NCBI GenBank assembly: GCA_023055505.1
Contig: JALIRH010000014.1
Location: forward strand, 13,294,501-13,358,500
DNA length: 64,000 nt
Origin: Callipepla californica brunnescens
Taxonomy: Eukaryota; Chordata; Aves; Galliformes; Odontophoridae
Direction of reading: 5' to 3'
In this document: positions 13,091 through 24,118 of the stretch, piece by piece
How the letters are laid out: every line of letters begins with the position of its first letter
Numbering within the stretch: position 1 is the first letter of the stretch
Program-made: the position numbers and the translations under genes
The notes under the pieces: generated by a model
Database searches by the model: none
The model's input: the letters and a program-made list of their open reading frames with translations, nothing else
What the model was told of the DNA's origin: nothing

Positions 13091-13470
13091 GATCAGAGGG
13101 CTGGAGCACATCCCCTACCAGGACAGAGAAAAGAAGGCTCTGGGGGGACCTTACAGTGGCCTTCCAGGACCTGTTGGAGACCCACGGCTGGGGAGGGACT
13201 TTTCATAAGGGCTTGACAGGATGAGGGGAAACAGCTTTAAACTAGGAGAGGATAGATTGAGACTAGATATTAGGGAGAAATTCTTTACTGTGTGGGTGGT
13301 GGTGAGACTGGTTGCCCAGCAAGGTTGTGGATGCTCCCTCCCTGGAAGCAGTCAAGGCCAGGCTGGATGGGGCTGTGAGCAACTCGGGCTAGAGGGAGGT
13401 GTCCCCACCTACAGGTGAACTAGATAATCTTAAAGGTCCCTTCCAACCCAAACCATTCCATGTTACTGTG
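13091..13470 (+). mobile_element. CR1 LINE 3' fragment, plus orientation
   Basis: About 375 bp of a CR1 3' end in sense. Diagnostic blocks in order: agggctggagcacatcccct, a gaaggctctggggggacctt block, aggggaaacagctttaaact, gagactagatattagggaga, ggttgcccagcaaggttgtg, and the terminal aaggtcccttccaacccaaa followed by a degenerate ATTCYATG tail. It is 5'-truncated with no intact coding sequence. It is the longest mobile-element copy in the window. Confidence 0.92.
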
Positions 13471-15090
13471 AGTTTTCTCTCTTGTGAGCACAAAGGAACC
13501 GAGGGAACGAAGAAGAACCAGAAGGACCACAAGCCTCTGGGAGCAGCCCCGTCCCGATCGCTGTTTTTGGAATGAAAGTTGTTCTGGGCCAGCCTGGGTT
13601 GGTGACCTCAGGCAGAAGGACAAAGAGCAGCTGGTGAAAACACAACACAGGTACAATGAGGCTCAGGAGCTGCATTCAGCTTCTGAAATAGAAACACAAA
13701 TCTTCAGCATCTACTCCAGCACCAGCCAGCTCCAGCCTTGGTTCTGACTGTCTCAGTGCACAGTCACTGAGAACTCCCTGCAGTCCTGACAGTCTGGCTT
13801 CCCCAGCAGAGACAGCTCTTCCCTGCTCTCCGAGACAGAACTATCCTCCCCTTTTGGCTCCAGAGATTGGCAAAAACAGGACAGAAATGCATGTGGCACT
13901 ACAGCATCATCACAATATGCAGCAGGTTCCGTGTGGAGAAGCCCTCACTATCTGCAAACCTGGTGAAATCGCTCAGAAATCAAATGATGATAACGATGTA
14001 AGCAGCTTCTCCAGTAGTCTCCAAGTGAATCACAGCCCCCATGGCACCCCCCTTTTGCTGACTAATACCTGACACTGCTCAGTGGCCCCTCAGCGTGGAA
14101 GGAATGGCACAGGAGAGCCCTTTAAGTGGTGCCTGGCTGCCTATCAAAACCACCCAGAGGCTGTCTGGGGCCTCCATCATGGGGAATTCCCCTTCTCCAT
14201 GCCTAAAAGTAAACTCAGCTGGGCCAGTCTTCCTGCAGTTGGGGATCGCAGCACCCGGGACCGACAGGCTCTCACTCCCCGAGCCCCTCGTGCCCAGCCA
14301 GGTGAGTAGCAGGATGCTTTTCTTGGGATGGAGTGGAGGGGAAGGCAGGCAGGCAGCTTCTGGCTGCCAGCTCAGAGCTGTGCCATCTGCTCTAATAGAA
14401 ATGGAAGGGGTTTGGCTATTCGCTGCGGGCTGGGACGCTGTTTTATAAACAAGATGCTTTCTGGGTCTGTGCGATTATGTTTATCTCTTCTGAGCTTTCT
14501 GAGGGTTTACAAAACAGGGTCTCTGGGGGAAAACAAGGAATTTGATGGAAAGAAGGGGAATGGCGCTTGCTCGGCTCTTCATCCCATCCCCGATGAGGCC
14601 TTGGACATGGCACACACAGGCACAGCACATCAGGTTCCCCCTCATAACCCAGCCGGGCTCCAAGGGCAAAGTCCTCGGAGAGGAAAACAAGCAAGGCATC
14701 GATTTCAGCGGGAACAGAATTCGCTTTTACTTTTTATAACCCAGGCAGCGCCTCAAAAACCTCAAATTGCCAGGAAACAATGGGACAGCATTGAGGCTAG
14801 GAAGCCGGGAGCAGGACAGCTGGAAAGCAGCTCCACACGGAGCCCGCCCCAGGAGCACGTTCTCCCTGCCCTGCCGGAGGCCGGGACGCGCCGAGCCGCA
14901 CAGCCCCGGCCCCGCTGCCAGCACGAAGGCAGCGAGGAGCCATTTTGTCTCTCTGTAAGCCAGCTGAAGGGCCGGCCGCCCCAGGGCCGCCTCTCCCCTC
15001 ACAGCGAGCCCTCTCAGGCAACGCGAGGCGGGCACCCCGCACCCCTCAGCGCCCCCTAAGAGCGCGTACTCGCAGCGCCCGCGCCCCACA
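13471..15090. other. Region upstream of TNIP1
   Basis: No coding gene is recognised. A strong 5' splice-site consensus (CAG followed by GTGAGT) at 14298-14306 ends a GC-rich stretch and could belong to an alternative noncoding TNIP1 first exon. CpG density rises from about 14,800 towards the TNIP1 promoter. Confidence 0.45.
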
Positions 15091-15099
15091 GCGCGCACA

Positions 15100-15291
15100 G
15101 CGCGCCAGCCGCCATTACACTGCCCCAACCGCCGCACCCTCCTTCCTTATAAACCTCACCGCCCGCTCCGATTGGCTGCGGTGCCTGTCCATCAAGCGGG
15201 GACTTTCCCGGGGGCGGGCGCAACGCTTCCGCGTCCCGCGGTGGCGGCGGCGGAGCGCCGCGGATCGGCGGTCGGAGCCCCGCGGCTGCAG
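15100..15291 (+). promoter_or_regulatory. TNIP1: TNIP1 CpG-rich promoter and noncoding exon 1
   Basis: A CpG-dense segment holds an inverted CCAAT box (ATTGG, 15171-15175), a consensus NF-kappaB site GGGACTTTCC (15199-15208), and a GGGGCGGG Sp1-type box directly after it. The inferred noncoding exon 1 is GC-rich and ends at 15291 (GGCTGCAG before GTGGGC). A TATAAA string at 15148-15153 is present, but its role is unclear. The transcription start cannot be fixed from sequence alone. Confidence 0.65.
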
Positions 15292-17580
15292 GTGGGCCCG
15301 GGGGGGTCCGGCCCCTCGGTGGGGTCGGGCGGGGTTGGCGGTAGCGGAGGGTCCCCGGGGCTGGGTTTGCTGTTGGGCTCGGCGGCTTTGAGCGCGTCCG
15401 TGGCGCGGTGACGCCGTGGCCCGGTTTCCCTTGGGGGCGGAGTGATGCTGGGCTGCTCCTCGCCGCTCCCCGCAGCCGATCGCCCACGCGTGTCCGTGGC
15501 CGAGGGCTCTCAGAGCGAATCTGTGGAGGCAGGAAGGTTCCAGCGCGGTGCGTCCTCGGGAGCCGGCTGTGCGGCTCTGCAGAGTGTGCAGTCAAAGGAG
15601 GCCGGGGGTGGGGGAGGGCTGGTCTCCTTTGACATCCTTCCTGGCTGTGCAGGATGCCCTTTCGGCCCGGCTGGTTTGGCACGGAGCTGTGGGCTGCTGC
15701 TTGCCAACAGCTGGTGCAAAACATCGCGGGTGGAGGCAGCTGAACCGTCTCTTGTAGCACTGCAGATCTCAGTGCTTTGAGGACGGCAGGCCCTTCGCTC
15801 TGGGTGCCGGGGGGTGAAGCTTTGCTGGCACGGATTGACAGCCTTCTGCTGCTGGCACCGGTTGCGTGGGAGCAGCGTGCTTTGCCCTGGTGCTGTGCAG
15901 AGCAATGAGGATGGCTGTGCTGAGCAAGCGTGGTGACAGCTGTGACACAGCCATGTGTGACAGCCTCCAGGCTCTGGGGAGAGGAACAGAGCAGGCAGCA
16001 CCGAGATGCTGCTGCAGCAAGCCTTGCTTTGCCACAGGGATGGGGATGCAGGCCAGCATCCTGCCGAGCACTGGGACATCAGAGGGGACATGCTTTGTGT
16101 CCTCTTCCATTGCGTGGGGACCTTGCAGCACCACAGCCAGCCCTTGGCTGCAGTGCTGCCTCCCTCACAAACTGCATAAACACCTGGCTGTTTCCCTGCC
16201 CACCCACTCTGTCATTCTCTCCTTTTGCTGAGCTGTCACCAAAATCTACCACCCCAAGGTCCCTCTGCCCCGTGTGCACCCAGCGCCCGCCCACAGGCAC
16301 CGAAATCCCAGCGGTGACCGCAGTGTCTCACAGCCTCTGCCCACACCTCCTGACACCTCTGCCAGAGGGCTTTCTGCCTCCCTTCATGGTGAGCATCCCA
16401 TGGCCAGCCAGGAGTCATGGAAAGACCTCTGTGGTTTGAGTAAGAACAAAACATCCAACCAACCCGAAACCCAGCAGCTTTGCATGGGCTGGCTGTTGGC
16501 ATGTCCATTTTAATCTCTCTCCTCCTCTGTTTTTTAGTGAAATTTGGGATTTTTCGTTGTGAGTCTTCATTGCTGTCGTTTTGATATGGCTGTTGCAGTC
16601 TTTGGTCTGGCCCTCGGGTAGGGAAATCTGTGGTAGAACTGTGGGAATTGAGGATGAGCAGAGGCTGGAGGCTTTTGTTTGCGTGCTTGGCCATAGTTGG
16701 GTTTAGTGGGTCTTGTTAGGATGCTTCATGTCACATCCCTTTGTGTACAAGGTCAGGAGGGCAGGGGACATGGTGTGTGTGCCCAGTGAGGTGCTGACTG
16801 CAGAAAGCCCCACACTTGCACCTGGAGCAGCACATGGTGACCAGACAGCTCCAGGTCCCCAGCCTGTGTGTGCTGCTGTCCCCATCCTTCACACTGCCCA
16901 CTGGGGTTCCTGCAGTGCCATCTCTCCACAGGGCAACACCTGGGCTGGGAGCCTGCTCCCACTGCCACCGATGCAAGGAGTGTGGGGCACCCACACACGC
17001 ACAGCTTTTCATTTACAATGTGTGTAGTGCTGGGGAGCAGAGTGGAAGGGTTTGATCTTTGGTGTTTTGTTTTTTTCTTGTTTCCCTCTGTTTTGGTGAC
17101 AGTTGTTTATGGAAATCTGTCTAAAGGGGCTTTCCAGTATGGTGTTGCCAGGCTCTGTGTGTTCCTTTGGTTCACTGTTTGATTGCCCTGCTGCGTGGAT
17201 AGAAATTGTGACTTCACTGTAAGGCTCCATCACTTTAACCGCTTTCAAACCCGGCAGGAAGAGCTTCCTGCAGGAATACAAAAGCCTGAATCCAGATGTT
17301 TTTCTTGACCGGTGGCACCCACTGGGTCCTCCATCCCCACAGCGATGGGGTTGCGTGGGGACCCCAGCATCTGCTGAGCTGTGATCCCCATAGCATGAGG
17401 AGTGCTGACAATGCCACTGCATGTGACAGCTCTTGTGGCCCTGAGTCACCCCTTGCTGTCACTCTCATGGGGCAGGCACAGAGCGGGGTGTGCAGAGGGC
17501 AGTGCCTTCACCTGGTACAGTGCTGCAGTGGGGACCGTGGTGCCAGCCAGGGCAGGAGGGTGACGTGCTGTTCCTTGCAG
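15292..17580 (+). other. TNIP1: TNIP1 intron 1
   Basis: A 2.3 kb intron joins the inferred noncoding exon 1 to the exon with the start codon, whose acceptor ends TTCCTTGCAG at 17580. I recognise no coding exon or repeat inside it. Vertebrate TNIP1 has several alternative 5' noncoding exons, so further untranslated exons could be hidden here. Confidence 0.55.
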
Positions 17581-17618
17581 GGATGCTGGGCTGGGAGGTG
17601 GGCGGCTGAGTGGCAGCC

Positions 17619-20600
17619 ATGGAAGGGCGGGGACCGTACCGCATCTACGACCCCGGTGGGGGCACGGAGGAGAATGGATCCACGGCTTTCGAGCGGCTGA
17701 TGGAGGAGAATGCCCGGCTGAAGGAGAAGATGCAGGGGATCAAGTCTATCGGTAATCACTGCTCGGTGGATACCAGATGCAAAGGATGGGCTTTGGTTTC
17801 TGGGAAGCCTCAGCTTTGCAGCCTGTGTGGGGTCCATGGGCTTTTTCACCATGGGATGTGGATGGACTGAGACCTTTCTGAGCTCCTGGGGCATTCTGCA
17901 GTTGTGCCACCCCATTTTTTCCTCTTTGTCCCCCTTCTCCCATCCACCCCGTGTTTTGCTTTCAGTCCCATGACCCAGCTTCTGCTTTCAAGTCCTTCTG
18001 CTTTGGCAGCCAAATTTCCACCTCTCTCCTGATCTCTGTGACTGCCATGTCCCTGCCTGGAGCTCACGCTGTTTGCTGCCCTGAGGCTTACAGCCTTGAC
18101 TGTGCATTACTCAGGCTTAAATTGGACTCTTGTGGGAGGTATAGAAATGCAGTGCTGCTGTTCCACCTCCTGGAACCAATCCTCCGTGCATCAGTATGAG
18201 GAACCTGCAGCTGTGAGCCACAAAGACAGCTTGGCCCCGGGATGTGGTCAGGAGGAGATGTTCCTGGGTGAAAATGGACCTTCAGTAGGGCAATTGGTGC
18301 TGATGGCTGGGGGCTGCAGCAGTGTAGGGGGCAGCATGCTTGGGGAGTACCCTTGGTGAGCATCCTTCTGCTGCCCCCCAGGAGAACTGCTGGAGGAGTC
18401 CCAGGTGGAAGCATCGAAGCTGCGGCAGAAGGCGGAGGACCTCGTGAAGGACAATAAGATGTTGGAGGAGCTGGTGGAAACTGGAGGTTGGAAATGGGAA
18501 CTTGCTGAGCGGGGGGAACCTGACAGCCCAGGAGCTGGGCTTGGAGCAAGGCAGAGGGTGTGAAGTGGGTCTGACATGTGCCTGTTCTCCCTTGTAGCTG
18601 CCGGCCCTGAGCCCAGCTCTGCCCTGGCTGCCCCAGGCAGTGCTCAGCCGGACACAGGAACGCGGAAATCCCCGAGTGTGAGTGGTGAAAGTGGGGCTGA
18701 GCGGAATGGGGGATGCACTGGGGACTGTGCTGCCCCCAGCCGGGGCTGACCGTGCTGCTCCCATTGCAGGGCTCCTCGTCGGAGTTTGAGGTGGTGGCTT
18801 TGGAAGCACAGGGCTGTCCTCAGGACAGTGGCAGAGCGGTGAGTGCTGGGATGTGGGCAGGAGGAACTGCACAGCCCAAGACTTTTCAAAATACGCAGTG
18901 GGCTCAGTGGCAAGAGGGACAGTGGTGTGTCTGAGTGCTGTGACAATGACCGTCCAAGGAGCTGGATGCTATTAGAGCTGGTGGGAGGACCAGCACTGTG
19001 CACCACTACTGGCAGGTACTGCCCCAACCTGGGCACATTGTATGCTGTTTGCTGAATGTTCCCTCGGCTAGTACTGTCCCTTCCATCTACTTCAGCTTTG
19101 TGTGCTCTGGAAGGGACAAGGGCAGGGACAGTGGCTCCAGCATCACAGCCATGCCATGCTGCCCCAGAGCCATGCCCTGCAGCACACCCTCCTGGGGCAG
19201 TTTCAGGGCAGATATCCCTGAACACAGGGCACGGGGACAGGCTGTGACAGGAGGGGATGCCCGGGGAGTTCCCAAGGGCAGTGGTGAGTCAGCGGAGCTG
19301 GGAGTGGTGCGGTGAAGGTGTGCCAACCTGTTCTCAGCACAGAGTCAGCCAGGTCAGGCTGTGTTGTGCCAGCACTGCCACAGGTCTCCTAGGTGATCCC
19401 ACCAAAAAAGGAGGATGAGCCCACTGGGGACACTCCGTGTGCGTAGGTGGGGGTGTGCCGTGACGCTGCAAGGTGCGCCCGATGCACACTACCCAAGGCA
19501 GTGTTAAATCCCACAGTGCTCCATGCCGGGAGGATGAGGGGAAGGAGCAGGCACCCTGAGCAGGGGGTGATGCAGAGCTTTGTGCAGGAGCTGGAGCCGC
19601 TGCCCCACGAGGATGCCAACCTGCTGCCACAGCTGCAGCAGCTGGAGAGCACGCTGAGTGGCTGCACCCGTGAGGCCAGCAAGGACCAGGTCTTCGTGCG
19701 CATGGGCTACATGGCCTCCGAGCTGAAGCGCCTGGCCTCCAAGGTGCACAAGAATGAGCAGAGGACGTCCTTCCTGCAGGTGGGTGAGGGGAGGAGATGT
19801 TTGTTTTTCCACTTTTCTTTCACTCTGTGGAGTTGGGCCCCACCTGCAGCTGGGAATGACGAAGGTTCGTGTGCCCGGTGGGCATGCAGGGGGGCTCTAA
19901 GGGGTGGCAACTGTAGTAAAAGCTGAGTGCTGGGGGATCAACACACTGCCATCATTGACCTCACAGACGCTGTGCGAGACGCTGCACACGGAGAACAAGG
20001 AGCTGCGAACCAAGCTGGAGAGGGACCTGGAGCAGAGAAACCAGGCGCTGGAGAAGCTCAGGTGAAGGCAACCAGCATGGGAGGGGGGTGGATGGGGCAC
20101 CCTGGGGGTTTCTCCCAGCTGACCCCAGGGCTTTCTGCTCACAGGTGTGAGAACCAGGAGCTGCGGAGGATGGTGACTCTTAGCAACCAGGAGAGCGCAA
20201 AGAGGGAGGCAGCTGAGCAGCAGCAGGTGTGGGGAGAACACAGACCTCACGCAGGGCTGGGCAGGGGACAGGCAGAAATCCCCATGGCTTTGTCTTAGTT
20301 CTTTTCAGCTTGTCCCAGAAGGACTGGTGCAACTCCTGAGGGTGTAGAGGGGAGGGGTTGGTGATGGAAAGGGAAATGGTTTGCAGAAGCCTTGAGGTTC
20401 CTGTGTGTGCACTTGCAGCAGAGCGGGGTGGTTGTGGAGAAGGCAGTGGGCAGAGGAGAGCTGGAGGCCAAGGAGAAGAAAGTGAAGATCCTGGAGCACC
20501 AGCGCCAGGAGGTGAGGATGAGGCTGGGACTGAGGCACAGCCCATAGGAGGAGTGGGATTTGGGCTACGGGGGCACAGGGTGTGCTCCTGCAAACAGCAC

Positions 20601-22846
20601 TTTATGCCCACAGCTGCTGGAGGTGAACAAGCAGTGGGACCAGCACTTCCGAGCCATGAAACAGAAGTATGAGCAGAAGGTAGGGCTTGGGGCTGTGCTC
20701 AGGGTGCACGCATCTGCCTGGCACAGGGGATGCTCAGATGCGACCCAGAGTGGGGAAGGGGCTTAGGGCCACCTCAATATCCCCATTCCCTGCTGACAGA
20801 TGACAGACCTACACCAGGAGCTGGCTGAGGCACGGCGCGCGCTGACTGAGCTGGAGTCGGAGCGGGAGCAGAAGCAGAGGGATTTTGACCGCAAGCTGCT
20901 GCTGGCCAAATCCCGGATTGAAACAGAGGAGGCAGGTTCCCTGGGAAGGGCAGTGGGCAGCTGCCAAACCCATCGCCCTTCCCTGGCTGACCCCATCCCT
21001 GCAGGCGGAGAAGGACCGGCTGGGCATGGAGGTGCGGGACCTGCAGCAGAGGATGCGATTCCTGCAGGAGCAGCTGGCACCAGTCACCAGACAGAGGGAG
21101 TACCAGGAGAAGGAGATCCAGCGGCTCAACAAGGTCAGGAGCTGCAGGATGACCCCTGACACTGTTTTGTTGTGGAGTGACGGTGTCAGACGATGCCCAC
21201 CCCATCCCCATGGGCTCTCTAGCAATGCAACCACAAAGATGTCACCCACTCTTAACTCACACCCCTCTCCCTGTCCAGGCACTGGAGGAGGCCCTGAATG
21301 TTCAGGCCTCCCCTCCACCCATCTTTGCTGGCACTCTGGAGCCAGCTGGGAAGATGCCACCGCAGGAGCTGCTGACCCAGAATGAGCTGCTCAAGCAGCA
21401 GGTAGGGCTGGAGGGGTGGGAGGGAGAGCAGAGCGCAGCATCTTACAGTCCTTCACCAGAGGGACTGTGATGGCAGCATACGTGCACAGAGCTTGGCACA
21501 GCCGCTTGGGTTTGGGTGCATCGCAATGACCAGGTGCATCCACCTGCTTTCTACCAGGTGAAAATCTTTGAGGAGGACTTCCAGCGGGAGCGGAGCGACA
21601 GGGAGAGGATGAACGAGGAGAAGGAGGAGCTGAAACAGCAGCTGGAGAAGCTGCAGAAGCAGCTGGCTGTGTCCAACAACCAGGTGAGCAGCACTGCACC
21701 TTTCATGGACAAGTTGGAGGTGCTCATCCCCAGTGTCACAGCCCCGTCACACACCTCAGAGCAGGAGATGAGGAGGAACAGAGGGCATGGAGAGGTGGTT
21801 TTGCTGCCACTTGTCCCTGCTGGAGCCCAAAGTTTGTTGGGTGGGTGGCACTGGCCTCCCATCCCGTGTGGCACAAAGATCTCTCCAGCCCTGCTGTACC
21901 ATAGGGAGTTTAGGGCTCTCCTCTCTGCCCCCGGCACTTCCCCTGTGGTCTGGGGCATGGCAGTATTCCATGCCCCGTGCTGTACACTAACCCCTCCCTA
22001 CCCCCAGCTGCGTGCCTCCAAGGATGACTGCCAGAGGGAGAAGGAGGAGAAGGAGAAGCTGAAGAAGATGCTGAAACAGCACAAACAAGTGAGATGGGGA
22101 AAAGCACTTCCCCATGGAGGGTCTGGCACAGGAGAGGAGCTGGGACTGCTCTGGGCTGTCCCCAGGCTCTCAGCATCTCTCCTGGCCCCTTGCAGGCTTC
22201 TGGAGAGCGGCTGCACCCTGACCCAGTGCCAGGACCACTGGGCCCCACGTGCCCCATGTACCAGTACCAGTACAGCCCTCCCGTACCTCATCCCATGTAC
22301 CATGGCTACGATGAGTGGCAGCAGATCCGCTACCCACCGGCACTGCAGGGCGAGCATGCACCGGGACAGAACTTCCACCATTATCCCCCGGTGAGCACAG
22401 CGGGGAGCACAGAGCAGACCTGGGGCTCGTGATGCACATGCACGGTCATTCATCGTTCCCATTCCCATCTCTTGCAGCCGGAATACCCCTGGCGCCCGCC
22501 CTGCGCTATGACCCGCAGCCAGAATGCCACGGCAGTGCCCGGAGTGAAACCTGTCCCTAAGGACATGGGTAAGGCTGAGCAGGGATGGGACAGGTTAACT
22601 GGAGAGGTTCCCTTTGGGTTTGGGCATCGAGTGCCATGAAACGGAGTAGGAATGGTTTGGGGGGGAGGGTCTGGACCCTGAGGGTGGCATCCCCCTGCTG
22701 TCCTGCCCCACATCCACCTGGGGCCCCGCAGCACGTCCCAGCCTCCTGTCCCCGTGTCACACAGCCAGAGCGGTGGCTGAGGAGCGGTGCTGACACCACA
22801 CCGTGTCCCTCGTGTCCCAGACCAGGCAGGTCCCGCGCTGCCGTGA
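17619..22846 (+). CDS. TNIP1: TNFAIP3-interacting protein 1 (ABIN-1), complete CDS, 16 exons, about 613 aa
   Basis: Ubiquitin-binding adaptor that recruits A20 and dampens NF-kappaB and cell-death signalling. Exons: 17619-17751, 18382-18486, 18598-18677, 18770-18838, 19564-19779, 19967-20061, 20145-20226, 20419-20511, 20614-20679, 20800-20931, 21005-21133, 21279-21401, 21558-21683, 22008-22088, 22196-22390, 22478-22568, 22821-22846. The start MEGRGPYRIYDPGG matches the family. Most of the protein is predicted coiled coil. The UBAN (AHD1) ubiquitin-binding motif in exon 21558-21683 has D448, F449 and Q450 in DFQRERSDRERMNEEKEE. The C-terminus is Pro/Tyr/His-rich. An FEVV LC3-interacting motif is kept at residues 112-115, while the FDPL motif region of mammals is not seen. 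The acceptor at 19564 is weak, and the intron after 20931 needs a GC donor. Counting every listed segment there are 17 coding exons if the last 26-bp exon is included. Confidence 0.94.
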
Positions 22847-23730
22847 TGCTGAGGAGCGGCGTCGCTGTGCTGCGAGGCGGGCTGATGGCAGAAGAGAAGC
22901 AGGATGTGTGTGTGTGCCCGTGTACGTAGAGCTAGGACGTTCCTCTGGCTGATTGCCTGCTGTGTCTGCACATGGTGGATGCACGCCTGGGGTCGGAGAG
23001 GGCGTGGTGGTGGCAGAGGGACTGTGGGGTGGCATGGCCATCTCTTTCCACCTGAAGGATTGGGATTGGGATCTTGAGCCTGGAAGAGGAGCGGCGCTCC
23101 CTCTGTTCCTGGAGCATCTCCACCAGCGGTCCCCTCCTGGTGCTGGGAGCACCCGTGGCCAGATGGATCCCGCACTGAGGGTGCTTGGTGGTGTATTTAT
23201 TTAAGGACTGGAACTGAAGCTGTTTTCATCCTAAAAGTGTGGGTTTTTTTTTGCCGGAAGAGCCTCGGTGCAGGACTCGAGGTGGGAGTTGTCTCAGACT
23301 GTTTGCCCAGATTTGTTCAGATGTAGCCACGTGTCCAGAGCAAAACATGAAGCCAGTCGCTGCACAAGCGGTCAACATTCATTTATCTGAGCCCTGCCCA
23401 GCCCTGGGCTCAGGCCCACCCATCTCCCAGCTCCCTGGGGCCAATTCCGCACCAGGAAAACAAAGCTGGAGGGGAAAAAATACAACCGTCGGTGTCATGT
23501 GCTTGCCAGCAGCAGCTGTGCTTGTTTCTAGGTGCTGCTTGGCAGTGCTCCTCCTGCCTGGCTGCTGCCTGTTATTTTTCCCTTCTGTGCTCTGGACTGA
23601 AACCCGAGCGCTCGCCCCGCTCCGTGACCCAGCACGAGGGCGGCTGGGAGGAGACTGGGCTCAGCCATCAGCACTCGGAGCCGTAGTGATAAATGTGTGT
23701 GTGCTGTAATTAATAAACACACGGAGATTT
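22847..23730 (+). promoter_or_regulatory. TNIP1: TNIP1 3'UTR and polyadenylation signal
   Basis: The 3'UTR follows the TGA at 22844-22846. AATAAA occurs at 23712-23717 within taattaataaac, so cleavage is expected near 23,735, about 145 bp from the GPX3 polyadenylation signal on the opposite strand. A G-rich run (13 G at 23761-23773) lies between the two convergent genes. Confidence 0.8.
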
Positions 23731-23879
23731 CCAGCTGGAGACGCTCCACTCTGGCTTTGAGGGGGGGGGGGGGAGGGGGAGGGTGCAGTTATCATCCCTT
23801 TGAGAGGCACTGACCCCATCCCATAATGCATCCCACGCTATGGAGGTGACAAGAAGCAGGGCAGCGCGGTTGCAGAGCC

Positions 23880-23885
23880 TTTATT
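23880..23885 (-). promoter_or_regulatory. GPX3: GPX3 polyadenylation signal
   Basis: TTTATT on the plus strand is AATAAA on the minus strand, about 235 bases after the GPX3 stop codon. The 3'UTR between stop and signal contains the SECIS element. Confidence 0.85.
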
Positions 23886-24007
23886 TGGCATTGCTGTGGG
23901 GTTGGAGCACTGGGAGCCGACCAGTGAGAGAGGCTGGGAGAGGAGCACCTCCCTGCGCAGCACGGGCAGCCTGAATGCACCGAAGGGCTGCACCGCACCC
24001 GGGCAGG

Positions 24008-24056
24008 ATCAGGCCGAGCCCACCCCATGGTCAGGGCTTTCAGGCCAGGCCTTCAT
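24008..24056 (-). ncRNA. GPX3: SECIS element core in the GPX3 3'UTR
   Basis: Read on the minus strand, the core starts with ATGA (24056-24053) and ends with TGAT (24011-24008), the non-Watson-Crick quartet of eukaryotic SECIS elements. Between them G24051-G24041 pairs with C24012-T24022: eleven positions with one U-C mismatch and three G-U wobbles. The apical loop opens with AAA at 24040-24038, the expected unpaired A motif one helical turn from the quartet. The element lies 63 bases after the stop codon and would recruit SECISBP2 and the selenocysteine elongation factor. Confidence 0.88.
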
Positions 24057-24118
24057 GGAGATGTGGTCCTCTGCTCCCCAGGGCCGGGTTAGGGGCTGCA
24101 GGAGGGTGAGCTGGGGGG

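Noticed and set aside
13984..14076. A box C-like TGATGA with a downstream CTGA, a possible C/D snoRNA
   Set aside because: No terminal stem and no convincing internal C'/D' boxes, and it does not lie inside a host-gene intron of the usual kind.
15148..15153. TATAAA as the TNIP1 TATA box
   Set aside because: It would put the start near 15,180, making the CCAAT and kappaB sites transcribed; the promoter is otherwise of the CpG-island type. Kept only as a note.
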